A DNA stretch of 64,000 bases from Belliella baltica DSM 15883 (lineage in GTDB: Bacteria; Bacteroidota; Bacteroidia; Cytophagales; Cyclobacteriaceae), in contig NC_018010.1 of the NCBI RefSeq assembly GCF_000265405.1, forward strand, positions 3,555,501-3,619,500. Reading direction: 5' to 3'. Every line of letters starts with the position of its first letter. The stretch's first letter is position 1. Positions 16,925-25,088 of the stretch are shown in pieces. The position numbers and the translations under genes are program-made. The notes under the pieces were generated by a model. That model had not been told where the DNA came from and ran no database searches. It saw only the letters and a program-made list of their open reading frames with translations.

Positions 16925-18142
16925 CTATCTTACAATTTCATGTTTTAAGAAATCAGGTTCTAATAGATTAACACTTTCATTGGCTAATGGAATTCCACAA
17001 CCAACAACGAGAGTAGCTCCTTCAGTAAAGCCGTCTAGAGACAGTTCCTGTTCAATCAGCGATGTGTTTATAGCTCCTGTTACGAAACTTCCCAGATTTT
17101 CTTTAGCTGCATTTAAATAAAACATTTGGCTTAGGTGCCCTGTGTCCAATAAAGTGACTTTATATGCTAAAGTATGTTGTTGATATTTCCAAAAGTTTCT
17201 AAAGTATCGAGTAGTCATAAGAACAAGAAAACCAGCATCTTTGACATAATGTTGTCCAGCCACAAATTTGTTAGCAAAATCCTTCGCTTCCTCTGCATTG
17301 TATATTTTAACCAAATCTAAACTATGCATTTCAACATTATAATGATAAATTCCAGGTTCTAACGATTCAACGTTTAATCATAGAATGTACGCTTCCGTTG
17401 GGTGTAGTGACCCTCCTGAGGGAACTGTTTTATGTAATAACGTTAACTGCTTGTGCATGTCATACTTTCCATGACATCCGAACGTATAAAGTAGCACGGT
17501 TGATAAAGTCTCCAATTTTACAGAAATGTTCTTGTTGAAGATTCGACTGGTCTTTCTTTTTAGGATAGTCTGATAATAAGTATCATCAGACAAATCTTCA
17601 AGGGGTAACATAGTTCTATTTTCGAAATTTATTTTGTGAAAATGAGTTGGTGGAACGCCATTTTTTTTAATTATGTTATCCATTCCTTGCTCATATAGAT
17701 CCATATTATCATCACCCTCGTAATCTTCGGTAACCATCTCAACATCCACTTTACTCCATTTTGTTAAGTAGTGGAAGAAAGCTGCATATATGTTCCATTT
17801 GGACTTGTTTAAAATATCTTCTTTTCGAATATATTGTGCAAATTCCTCCTGCCCATTATCAAATAGTAATATTCCTACTGAAGCAAATTTTTCAAGAAAC
17901 TCAAGAGTAAAACCTAGATTTTCATTGAATTCTACCCATTCAGTTATCGAAATAGATTTTAATATTTCGAATTCTTCGTCTGACACAACAATCTCTTCCC
18001 CATTTAAAACAGGAAAAGCCAACATTTTCCGCGATTCAATTTGTTGAATTTTTCCTTTCAATAACTCTTGGATATCAAGTGTTTTTCCGTTTTTATGATA
18101 GAAAAACACAAACTCACTTCTTTTAATTTTTTTTGACTTCAT
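16925..18142 (-). pseudogene. SagB-like peptide-maturation dehydrogenase with one in-frame TGA (codon 255)
   Basis: 405 codons in one frame from ATG 18142 to TAG 16925, broken only by TGA at 17380-17378. Before it, PSGGSLHPTEAYIL gives the FMN-binding core of SagB/nitroreductase dehydrogenases; after it the same frame continues LNVESLEPGIYHY, exactly as in intact relatives, to VVGCGIPLANESV. The N-terminal region (FFHYLTKWSKVD, GVPPTHFHK) recalls the putative peptide maturation dehydrogenase family I remember as TIGR04511, which accompanies leader-type precursors. SagB enzymes oxidise azolines; no YcaO partner is seen here. Either a nonsense mutation, a sequence error or read-through. An internal ATG at 17329 could restart a 134-aa piece, unlikely to work alone. 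Confidence 0.8.
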
Positions 18143-18167
18143 AACCTGTTCTAAAAATGATTAATAT

Positions 18168-18181
18168 AGGAGTTTATCAAG
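18168..18181 (+). repeat. Left arm of 14-bp inverted repeat flanking the precursor gene
   Basis: AGGAGTTTATCAAG, perfectly complementary to 18579-18592. GATTAAG follows at a similar distance on both sides when read in the same orientation, so the similarity runs beyond 14 bases with an indel. Confidence 0.7.
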
Positions 18182-18188
18182 TTGGCGA

Positions 18189-18530
18189 TTAAGCTACATT
18201 TTTCATCTTTGCACTGGATGTCATGGGTAAAAAAACAAATACAACAGTGATAGCGAATGCTAGCGGAAGCCCCATCTGAACGTTAGATTGGGCAGGAAAT
18301 GCAAATTTCTCTCTTTCCATGAATTCTGCAACCGCCTCTCTAAATTTCTCCGTTTCTGGAAGTTTTATTAGTTCATCAATGGCTGAATCTTCAATGTGAA
18401 TACCGTAATTAGAAAGCGTTTTCTTGGTATTTTCTTCTAATTCTTTCTTGAAAGAATCATCTGTCAATAGACTGCTTAGAAAACTAACAAGTTTTCTTGG
18501 TGCCAAATTGTTTAAATTTTGAGTCTCCAT
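18189..18530 (-). CDS. Putative modified-peptide precursor (RiPP precursor-like)
   Basis: 113 aa. Residues about 14-48 (LVSFLSSLLTDDSF... LSNYGIHI) follow the pattern of NHLP/Nif11-like leader peptides: L..D..F...L......L..YGI. A second acidic helix follows, then a tail from about residue 75 with a strongly hydrophobic stretch (MGLPLAFAITVVFVFLP) and a short polar end (MTSSAKMKNVA). There is no Cys, so lanthionine or thiazole chemistry is unlikely; Ser/Thr or backbone modification, or membrane insertion, is possible. First gene of the cassette, 46 bases ahead of the dehydrogenase. No obvious cleavage site (no GG). Confidence 0.72.
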   Translation of the reverse strand: METQNLNNLAPRKLVSFLSSLLTDDSFKKELEENTKKTLSNYGIHIEDSAIDELIKLPETEKFREAVAEFMEREKFAFPAQSNVQMGLPLAFAITVVFVFLPMTSSAKMKNVA

Positions 18531-18578
18531 AATAGTAAAGTTTTAATTAGTGCTCTAAATCATTATGTTTACTTAATC

Positions 18579-18592
18579 CTTGATAAACTCCT
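18579..18592 (-). repeat. Right arm of 14-bp inverted repeat flanking the precursor gene
   Basis: CTTGATAAACTCCT on the plus strand. It lies in the 5' leader region of the precursor gene, about 50 bases ahead of its ATG; the mate lies just past its stop. Confidence 0.7.
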
Positions 18593-18840
18593 GTTGCTAA
18601 TCTAACCAACTATTTCAATAAATACAAGTATTTTTCTTTCATTATGAGTTGTTTATAAAGTAAATAGCCAGCATTTATTCGCAATCCCTCCTTTCTGTTT
18701 GTTGTTTTCCTCCGCTCATTAGTGGCTTGCGAAACCCCACCGCTCTTGGCCTGCGCTGTTCTCGCTTTGGGCATTTACGGGATTGGTTTGGCGACTAAAT
18801 TCTATGAAAAAAGGATTTTAGTTATCGGGGAGCTTTTTTA
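18593..18840. other. Non-coding stretch upstream of the precursor gene
   Basis: No gene seen. The first part is AT-rich and should hold the cassette promoter on the minus strand; no clear TAnnTTTG box, only a weak TAGATTAG near 18600. Bases about 18675-18795 are abruptly GC-richer (for example CCACCGCTCTTGGCCTGCG), resembling the element backbone, so cargo and backbone pieces seem mixed here. Confidence 0.4.
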
Positions 18841-18865
18841 TCTTTATGGCAACAAAGTACATTGA
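18841..18865 (+). repeat. Right copy of 25-bp direct repeat framing the cargo cassette
   Basis: Same sequence as 15287-15311 apart from two adjacent bases. The two copies enclose 3.5 kb holding exactly the four cargo genes. Confidence 0.8.
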
Positions 18866-18927
18866 CTGATTGGAACTGGTGTTATCAAGAGGCCTCAAAG
18901 CCCGACAAAGTAGGATACATTAAATGA

Positions 18928-18943
18928 GACCTATTCGGTTACC
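18928..18943 (+). repeat. Right copy of 16-bp end repeat (candidate integrase site)
   Basis: GACCTATTCGGTTACC, identical to 8879-8894 and in the same orientation, 59 bases inside attR. It contains one GGTNACC heptamer. Confidence 0.6.
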
Positions 18944-19002
18944 TATCTTGATAGTTTACTTGCTAACAATAACAAAATCAACGAATTAGAGGAGTGGTGG
19001 AA

Positions 19003-19020
19003 AATCCTGCCACCCCGACC
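19003..19020 (+). repeat. attR core, 18-bp direct repeat
   Basis: Exact copy of the 3' end of tRNA-Pro, with no upstream tRNA body. It marks the right boundary of the element. Confidence 0.9.
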
Positions 19021-19022
19021 AA

Positions 19023-19050
19023 AAGACTTCTTCTTGATTGAAGGAGTCTT
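19023..19050 (+). terminator. Original tRNA-Pro terminator, displaced by the element
   Basis: AAGACTTCTTC / GAAGGAGTCTT stem (one wobble pair) followed by seven T. It starts three bases after attR, as expected for the terminator that once followed the tRNA. Confidence 0.8.
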
Positions 19051-19223
19051 TTTTTATTTTAACATCACTCCTTCTTTTTTTCAACTTACCAAATATGTCT
19101 TTAGTGATTATTAAGACAATCAAGATCCCTAAGTGAAGAAAACAATCACTTAGACTTCGTCAATTTTTATAGGAACTGATTTGACCACATTTGCAAATTA
19201 TAACTCTGAAGTTTTAGGAAATA

Positions 19224-19257
19224 AAAAAAGACCGGTCCAAAATGACAGGTCTTTTTT
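19224..19257 (-). terminator. Terminator of the DUF4394 lipoprotein gene
   Basis: AAAAAAGACC (19224-19233) and GGTCTTTTTT (19248-19257) form a hairpin with a U tail on the minus strand, 20 bases past the stop codon at 19278. Confidence 0.6.
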
Positions 19258-19277
19258 ATGCTTAATTGAATTAAAAA

Positions 19278-20801
19278 TTAGAACCCTAACCCTACTGCCA
19301 TTGCAGTCGCATTGATGTTGAAATCTGAAACTTTTGTAGCTGCTCCAGAAGTCAAGTTAATTGAATACACTCCTGTTGATCCTGCAACATCTAGCAGAGC
19401 GAAAGCCATATTTGAATCTCCACCGATATCAAATCCATTATCAGATGTGAAATCAACTCCCAAACTTCCTATTGCGACCAAACCACCATCATTTGGAGGA
19501 TCCTGTCTGTAAAGCATATTTGTCTCACTATCCAAAACAAATAATACAGTAGTAGTGGCATTTGCGACACTGTTTGTATATGCTGCTCCATTTACCAGTG
19601 GTGAACCAGGATTTAAATTCCCATCAATCGCAACTACAGTTCCCAAATCTGGGTGTAACCTGAGATTTTGACCTAAATTACTTACCAACCTGATTCTATC
19701 GACTGTTGGATTAAAGTCAAAACCGAAACTAGTTCCCAATAAAAGTGGATTCAGGGGGTTACCAACTGCGGTTAGCTGCCCGTTTGCTGTATTCACCGTC
19801 ATAATTCTGCTTGTACTTGTAATTGCATAAAGCTGTCCATTTGCTGGTCTAAAATCAAGCCCAACAACTGATTCTCCAGTAACTAAACCTTGGAATGCAA
19901 CTGAATTCATTTCTGGATCAGTAGGGTCAAATCTGTAAAGCATATTGTCCTCAGAAGCTGCATAAGCTACTGGGTTAGTCTTGAAAGCAATTCCGATTAC
20001 CGGCATATCAAAAGTTCCTACCCATATTGCTCTACCAGAGGATAAGTTGATGGTGTAAAGTTTGGATTCATTTTCATGACTAGTCACCGCCAATGCAATG
20101 CTATTGTCGGCTATAATGTCAAAGTTACCTGTTCCCATAAAGTCGATTCCCAAATCTCCAACTTCTTCAAGCCCTCCATCATTTGGTGGGTTTTGTAGGT
20201 ATAATTTGTCTTGAGAAAAATCTATGTCATACAATTGTGTAGAACTTGCATCAGCTGTACTATTCGTATAGGCAACTGCACCGATCATTGGATTCATTCC
20301 ACCATTGATGCTTCCATCAGTTGCTACAACTGTACCGAGCTCAGGATGTAATCTTAAATTTTGTCCTGTAGCAGTTACCAATCTGATTCTATCCACTGTA
20401 GGATTAAAATCTATAGAAGCATTGTCCCCACTAATTGCTGGAGAAAATGAAGTTTCACCTAGAGCAGTTGCTTCACCATTATTTTCATTGATGATATAAA
20501 GTCTGCTAGAAGCACCAAGTGCATAAAGTTGCCCTGTAGCCGGTCTATAATCTATACTTACAATTTTATCACCGGAGCTTAGCCCGGTAATACTCATTAC
20601 CTCCATCGATGCATTTAGTTCTCTTGCATCGTACTTTGCAATTCTATTTCCAGAAACCAAAGCAGTAAACTCTACTTCTGGCGCTTGTCCAGGCACATCC
20701 ATTGTAGGAAGTGGATCTTCTTCGTTGCAGCTGAAAATTGCTGCTGAGATGGTCAAAATCGAAAAAACTCTAAGTCCTTTCATCCAATTGTTCTTTTTCA
20801 T
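19278..20801 (-). CDS. Lipoprotein with two tandem DUF4394 domains
   Basis: 507 aa from ATG 20801; an upstream ATG at 20873 exists, but the signal peptide starts at 20801 (MKKNNWMKGLRVFS, lipobox AAIFSC). Two halves of about 235 residues repeat the same motif series: DYRPATGQLYAL / DFRPANGQLYAI, DFNPTVDRIRLV (both), GQNLRLHPELGTVVA / GQNLRLHPDLGTVVA, PPNDGGL (both). This is the DUF4394 beta-propeller-like domain, of unknown function, duplicated inside one gene. Predicted to be surface or periplasmic. It stands alone, converging on the element's right end. Confidence 0.88.
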   Translation of the reverse strand: MKKNNWMKGLRVFSILTISAAIFSCNEEDPLPTMDVPGQAPEVEFTALVSGNRIAKYDARELNASMEVMSITGLSSGDKIVSIDYRPATGQLYALGASSRLYIINENNGEATALGETSFSPAISGDNASIDFNPTVDRIRLVTATGQNLRLHPELGTVVATDGSINGGMNPMIGAVAYTNSTADASSTQLYDIDFSQDKLYLQNPPNDGGLEEVGDLGIDFMGTGNFDIIADNSIALAVTSHENESKLYTINLSSGRAIWVGTFDMPVIGIAFKTNPVAYAASEDNMLYRFDPTDPEMNSVAFQGLVTGESVVGLDFRPANGQLYAITSTSRIMTVNTANGQLTAVGNPLNPLLLGTSFGFDFNPTVDRIRLVSNLGQNLRLHPDLGTVVAIDGNLNPGSPLVNGAAYTNSVANATTTVLFVLDSETNMLYRQDPPNDGGLVAIGSLGVDFTSDNGFDIGGDSNMAFALLDVAGSTGVYSINLTSGAATKVSDFNINATAMAVGLGF

Positions 20802-20935
20802 AATAGTTAATTTGTTGGTTACATAATTCTCATTTACGAAGTGTGGTATAAAACTGGATTTTAGAATTATCATATTTTAAAAAAATCATTTCGCTTTTGG
20901 TTGTCATGACTGCTCTTATTTCTAGTAACTTTGTG

Positions 20936-20943
20936 AACCTTTC
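20936..20943 (+). promoter_or_regulatory. -7 promoter box for mnmA
   Basis: TAACTTTG, a perfect TAnnTTTG match 70 bases before the mnmA ATG. No good -33 box at the usual distance. Confidence 0.45.
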
Positions 20944-21012
20944 AAACAAAAGCAATTGTTTGTAGGTATCATTAAACCTCATGGACCTTGAATCCATGAA
21001 AATTTAATACAG

Positions 21013-22224
21013 ATGAATCAAAGAAAAAGAGTTGTCGTCGGTCTATCCGGCGGAGTGGACAGTTCCGTTGCCGCATATTTATTAAAAGAGCAAGGTTACG
21101 AAGTCATTGGGATGTTTATGAAAAACTGGCATGATGAGTCAGTGACCATTTCCAATGAATGTCCATGGATGGAAGACAGCACAGATGCAATGCTCGTGGC
21201 AGAAAAATTAGGCATTCCATTTCAAGCCCTTGATCTAAGCGAAGAATACCGCGAAAGAATTGTGGATTATATGTTTGCTGAATACAAAGCAGGTAGAACT
21301 CCCAACCCAGATATTCTTTGTAATAGGGAGATCAAGTTTGATATTTTTCTAAAAGCAGCTCAAAAGCTTAAAGCTGATTTTGTAGCAACAGGTCACTATT
21401 GTCAAAAGGGGGAAATTAATGTAAATGGAAATCCTGTATTTCAATTACTAGCGGGAGCAGATCCAAACAAGGATCAAAGCTATTTCCTTTGCCAACTCAA
21501 TCAAGAACAACTTGCTAAAGCGCTATTTCCGATAGGACATCTACAAAAATCAGAGGTAAGAAAAATTGCCAAAGAACAGGATTTGATTACGGCTGACAAA
21601 AAAGATAGTCAAGGTTTGTGCTTTATCGGAAAAGTCAGATTACCCGATTTTCTTCAACAACAACTCAAACCCAAAAAAGGAGATATCCTGGTAGTTTCAG
21701 AGGAACTTTCCATTTTTGATAAGAAGAAAATTCCAGCAGGGATGTCTTTTGAGGATTTGGATTTGGAAACTTTGGATGGGATTTGTATGCCCGAAATTTA
21801 CGATGTAAGTCAGGGAAAGAAAATCGCCGAACACAATGGTGCCCATTACTTTACCGTTGGACAAAGAAAAGGCTTACAAGTTGGTGGGACAGGAAAACCT
21901 TTGTTTGTGATCGCAACGGATACGAGTTCGAACGTCATCTATACAGGACTTGGGGAGGATCATCCAGGATTATTGAGAAATGGACTTTTTGTCAAGCATG
22001 AAGATATCCATTGGATCAGGGAAGATTTAAAGCTTCAAATTGGTGAAACTGCAAAGTATCAAGCTAGAATCAGATACAGACAACCATTGAGTTCTGCCAC
22101 TTTATTGATGAAAGAGAATGGGCTATATGTGATTTTTGACACCCCTCAAAAAGGTGTTGCCTCAGGGCAGTTTGTAGCTTGGTATGATGGTGAAGAAAGT
22201 ATAGGTTCAGGAACCATATTTTGA
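21013..22224 (+). CDS. mnmA: tRNA-specific 2-thiouridylase
   Basis: 403 aa. It transfers sulfur to U34 of Lys, Glu and Gln tRNAs in the cytoplasm, activating the base with ATP. PP-loop GLSGGVDSS (10-18), catalytic Cys pair near 103 ([12 protein letters not shown]) and 204 ([14 protein letters not shown]), ATGHYC in between, and a C-terminal beta-barrel region ([12 protein letters not shown]). Length is slightly above the usual 360-380 because of an insertion near 235-265 ([15 protein letters not shown]...). The stop is 4 bases before the next ATG, so it forms an operon with the pseudouridine synthase. Confidence 0.97.
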   Translation: MNQRKRVVVGLSGGVDSSVAAYLLKEQGYEVIGMFMKNWHDESVTISNECPWMEDSTDAMLVAEKLGIPFQALDLSEEYRERIVDYMFAEYKAGRTPNPDILCNREIKFDIFLKAAQKLKADFVATGHYCQKGEINVNGNPVFQLLAGADPNKDQSYFLCQLNQEQLAKALFPIGHLQKSEVRKIAKEQDLITADKKDSQGLCFIGKVRLPDFLQQQLKPKKGDILVVSEELSIFDKKKIPAGMSFEDLDLETLDGICMPEIYDVSQGKKIAEHNGAHYFTVGQRKGLQVGGTGKPLFVIATDTSSNVIYTGLGEDHPGLLRNGLFVKHEDIHWIREDLKLQIGETAKYQARIRYRQPLSSATLLMKENGLYVIFDTPQKGVASGQFVAWYDGEESIGSGTIF

Positions 22225-22228
22225 TTTT

Positions 22229-22927
22229 ATGGTTTTAGAGATTCTTTTTGAAGACGATTATTATATCGCTATCAATAAACCTGCGGGACTTTTGGTCCAC
22301 AAAACCAAGTTGGCAAAGGACGAGGTTCCAGTTTTTGCGATGCAATTGCTGCGTGATCAGATTGGACAGTGGGTCTATCCATTACATAGAATCGATAGAC
22401 CTACTTCCGGAGTTTTGTTATTTGCAAAATCACCTGAAGCAGCAGCCTTGTTACAACCTGAATTTGCCACCACCAATATTAAAAAGTACTATCTCACAGT
22501 AGTTAGAGGTATTCCGGCCGAAGATCATTTTATCATAGATCATCCTTTGAAGAAAGATCTGGATGGTGCATTACAGGATTGTAAAACAGAATTCTGGAAA
22601 TTGTCAGAAACCGAAATCCCTTTTGCCTCTACTCCCAAATATCCAACTAGTCGGTATTCCCTCTTAAAAGCTTATCCGCACACCGGAAGGATGCATCAAA
22701 TCAGAAGGCATCTTGCACATGCAAGGCATTATATTATTGGGGATAGTTCTCACGGAGAAAATAAGCAAAATAGATTTTTTAGAGAACAATTTGACTCAAA
22801 CAATATGCTTCTTCATGCATCTAAATTAATTTTCATTCATCCAGTGTGCAAAGCTGAAATTACAATCTCTGCTCCTATTCCAGATTATTTTCAAAAAATT
22901 CTTCTTGATATTTATCTAGATTTATAG
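22229..22927 (+). CDS. truC: RluA-family pseudouridine synthase, probably TruC (tRNA U65)
   Basis: 232 aa. Catalytic motif HRIDRPTSGVLLFAKS with Asp near 55; substrate loop GRMHQIRRHLAHARHYIIGD. No N-terminal S4 domain, and the short length fits the TruC subgroup that modifies tRNA position 65; an rRNA target (RluA-type) is the alternative. Starts 4 bases after mnmA, so two tRNA-modification genes are coupled. Confidence 0.82.
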   Translation: MVLEILFEDDYYIAINKPAGLLVHKTKLAKDEVPVFAMQLLRDQIGQWVYPLHRIDRPTSGVLLFAKSPEAAALLQPEFATTNIKKYYLTVVRGIPAEDHFIIDHPLKKDLDGALQDCKTEFWKLSETEIPFASTPKYPTSRYSLLKAYPHTGRMHQIRRHLAHARHYIIGDSSHGENKQNRFFREQFDSNNMLLHASKLIFIHPVCKAEITISAPIPDYFQKILLDIYLDL

Positions 22928-23106
22928 AACATTACACGAAATATTTATTCCTATTCGTGTATACTTTAATCAAATTAATAATCCAATTTACATTGTTCGG
23001 TTGAAAAAATATATCCAAATATGGACAATCTTTTGTTACCTGTTTAAAACCCTTTGTCCTCCCTCATTATTCTTTATATATTGAACAAATTTTATTTATA
23101 GATCAA

Positions 23107-24588
23107 ATGAAAAAAACCCACTTATCACTAATTGGACTTCTTTTTTTAGGTTCTCTTAGTCTGAACGCTCAAAGCTCTAAAGAAGCCATTGAAGCAAATT
23201 TCAACGAAAGAGAATCTATTTCACATTTCAGGTACCTAGCATCTGATGAACTGATGGGACGAGATCCTATTCGCCCTGAAATCGATGCAGCGGCAAGGTA
23301 TATTGCAGAACAGTTCTGGAAATATGGTGCTAAAGAAATTGATGGCGCCAATGGATATTATCAGCACATCCCTTTCCGACTTTCTGCTCCACCTACCAAA
23401 GGTGAAGTTGTCTTAGGCAAGAAAACTTTCACGCAAGGTGACGATCTGCTGGTCCTCGATGGTCCTTCAATCAATGGTGATTATGAAATGATAGTTCTTG
23501 GGTTCGGAATGGAAGCCGACTATGTAGGAAAAGATGTAAAAGGCAAAATTGTCATCACCAATGTGGGTGCTCCTGATCGATTGACTCCAAGTGATCTTTT
23601 TGCAGCGGGAAGAGAGAAAGTTTCATTGGCTCAATCAAAAGGCGCGGTAGCCCTAATAGAGATGTATAACATACCTTCTCCTTGGAATTTCGCAGCGAGA
23701 ACACTCAATCGAACCCAATTGACAGTTGACAATACTGGAGGAAAAGCCAGTATACCATACATTTGGTTGAGTGATACCAAAAATGAATCTATCAATGCTA
23801 TTGGAAAAGGAGAGATCAAATCTGCTAAAGTGGAAGTTGCAGGAAAAATCAATCGTGAAATCGTTGGAAAAAATGTAGTAGCAGTGATTGAAGGAACCGA
23901 TCCACTTTTGAAAGATCAGTATGTGATGCTATCTGCGCACTATGACCATGTGGGCGTTGGAAGACCAGATGCTAATGGAGATTCGATCTACAATGGTGCA
24001 AGAGACAATGCAGTAGGAACTGTTGCTGTTATGAATGCTGCACGCTATTTTGCAGAAAACCCACCAAAGCGCTCCATCCTTTTGTGTGCTTGGACAGCTG
24101 AAGAAAAAGGACTTTTAGGAAGTCGCTATTTTGCAGATAATCCACTGATTCCTTTGGACAAAATCATCTATAATTTCAATATTGATAATGGTGGTTACAA
24201 TGATACTTCTATCATCACTGTGATTGGTTTGGGCAGAACATCTGCTGATCCATTAATTGCGAAAGCTACGCAAGAATTTGGATTGGAGGCAATTGCTGAT
24301 CCATCACCAGAACAAGGATTGTATGACCGCTCAGACAATGTGAATTTCGCTAGAAAAGGAATTCCATCTCCTACTTTCAGCTTAGGTTTCCGAGCATTTG
24401 ATGATGAAATCAACAAATATTATCACCAACCCGCCGATCAAGTTGATAATTTTGACTTGGACTATGCGGTGAAATATTGGAAGTCTTATATTCTATCAGC
24501 TTTATATATTGCTAACACTGCAGAACAGCCAGTATGGAAAGCTGGGGATAAATATGAGGAAGTTGGAAAAAAACTATATGGAAATTAA
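23107..24588 (+). CDS. Secreted M28-family zinc aminopeptidase
   Basis: 493 aa with an N-terminal signal peptide (LIGLLFLGSLSLNAQ). A PA-type insert lies at about 120-240, and the catalytic M28 domain carries the zinc ligands SAHYDHVG (His near 277), GARDNAVG (Asp near 300) and the catalytic EE of WTAEEKGLLG (near 331). It probably releases N-terminal residues from peptides in the periplasm or outside. No T9SS sorting tail. Own transcript, 179 bases after the previous gene. Confidence 0.93.
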   Translation: MKKTHLSLIGLLFLGSLSLNAQSSKEAIEANFNERESISHFRYLASDELMGRDPIRPEIDAAARYIAEQFWKYGAKEIDGANGYYQHIPFRLSAPPTKGEVVLGKKTFTQGDDLLVLDGPSINGDYEMIVLGFGMEADYVGKDVKGKIVITNVGAPDRLTPSDLFAAGREKVSLAQSKGAVALIEMYNIPSPWNFAARTLNRTQLTVDNTGGKASIPYIWLSDTKNESINAIGKGEIKSAKVEVAGKINREIVGKNVVAVIEGTDPLLKDQYVMLSAHYDHVGVGRPDANGDSIYNGARDNAVGTVAVMNAARYFAENPPKRSILLCAWTAEEKGLLGSRYFADNPLIPLDKIIYNFNIDNGGYNDTSIITVIGLGRTSADPLIAKATQEFGLEAIADPSPEQGLYDRSDNVNFARKGIPSPTFSLGFRAFDDEINKYYHQPADQVDNFDLDYAVKYWKSYILSALYIANTAEQPVWKAGDKYEEVGKKLYGN

Positions 24589-24616
24589 TTCATAAGAGTT
24601 CAAAAAAAGCACAGCC

Positions 24617-25075
24617 ATGGAACATTCATCTTTAAATCAGAGAGTTGATAACTTGATAAGCTTGATCAATCAAAAAGCTCAAGAATATAGAAGAAAACAA
24701 ATTCAACAATATGAAATTGAAGCAATGAAAAGGTTACCGCAAAAATTTGGAACGGTTATTCCAGAAAAAGAGGTGGAAATCTGGATGGAAAAATTTGAAA
24801 AAGTGATTCAAAAACTACCCTCTTCTACAGAAAAAGGAACACCTTATGTGAAAGCTAAAAATGAACTCTTTAGAGATTTAAACAAAAAATACAAAATCCA
24901 AAGAAAAGGACAATGGACAGCAATTATGCTTCCTGTTTTTATGAGTTCGATCGGTGTGGCTATTGGAGCAAGCACCGGCAATCTTGCTCTTTGGATTCCT
25001 ATAGGCATCATTATTGGTTTTGTCGTAGGAAGATCTATAGATAAAAATGCAGAAAAAAAAGGCTTGGTTTTCTAA
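24617..25075 (+). CDS. Small hypothetical membrane protein
   Basis: 152 aa, family not recognised. The first 100 residues are charged and helical (YRRKQIQQYEIEAMKRLPQ), followed by two hydrophobic helices (about 103-121 and 126-144) with a Gly-rich turn, ending in a basic tail. It follows the M28 peptidase gene by 28 bases and may share its transcript. The stop codon lies inside the stem of a bidirectional terminator. Confidence 0.8.
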   Translation: MEHSSLNQRVDNLISLINQKAQEYRRKQIQQYEIEAMKRLPQKFGTVIPEKEVEIWMEKFEKVIQKLPSSTEKGTPYVKAKNELFRDLNKKYKIQRKGQWTAIMLPVFMSSIGVAIGASTGNLALWIPIGIIIGFVVGRSIDKNAEKKGLVF

Positions 25076-25088
25076 CCAAGCCTTTTTT
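25055..25088. terminator. Bidirectional terminator between convergent genes
   Basis: Perfect 15-bp stem AAAAAAGGCTTGGTT / AACCAAGCCTTTTTT with a 4-base loop, A/T tracts on both sides. It serves the small membrane protein gene and the acyltransferase gene; both stops fall within it. Confidence 0.9.

Larger units (their letters stand above)
8759..19020. mobile_element. Integrative mobilizable element in the 3' end of tRNA-Pro
   Basis: Bounded by the 18-bp direct repeat AATCCTGCCACCCCGACC. The integrase gene lies 300 bases inside the left end, followed by a small HTH gene, a MobC-like gene and a relaxase, then a zeta-like kinase pair and a peptide-export cargo. There are no type IV secretion (Tra) genes and no replication gene, so it would need a helper conjugative element to move. 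The backbone (9.1-15.2 kb) is visibly richer in GC than the chromosome to its right, and the cargo (15.3-18.6 kb) visibly poorer. Total about 10.3 kb. Confidence 0.9.

Noticed and set aside
17378..17380. Selenocysteine recoding of the TGA
   Set aside because: The family does not use Cys/Sec at this position and no obvious SECIS-like hairpin was seen just downstream.
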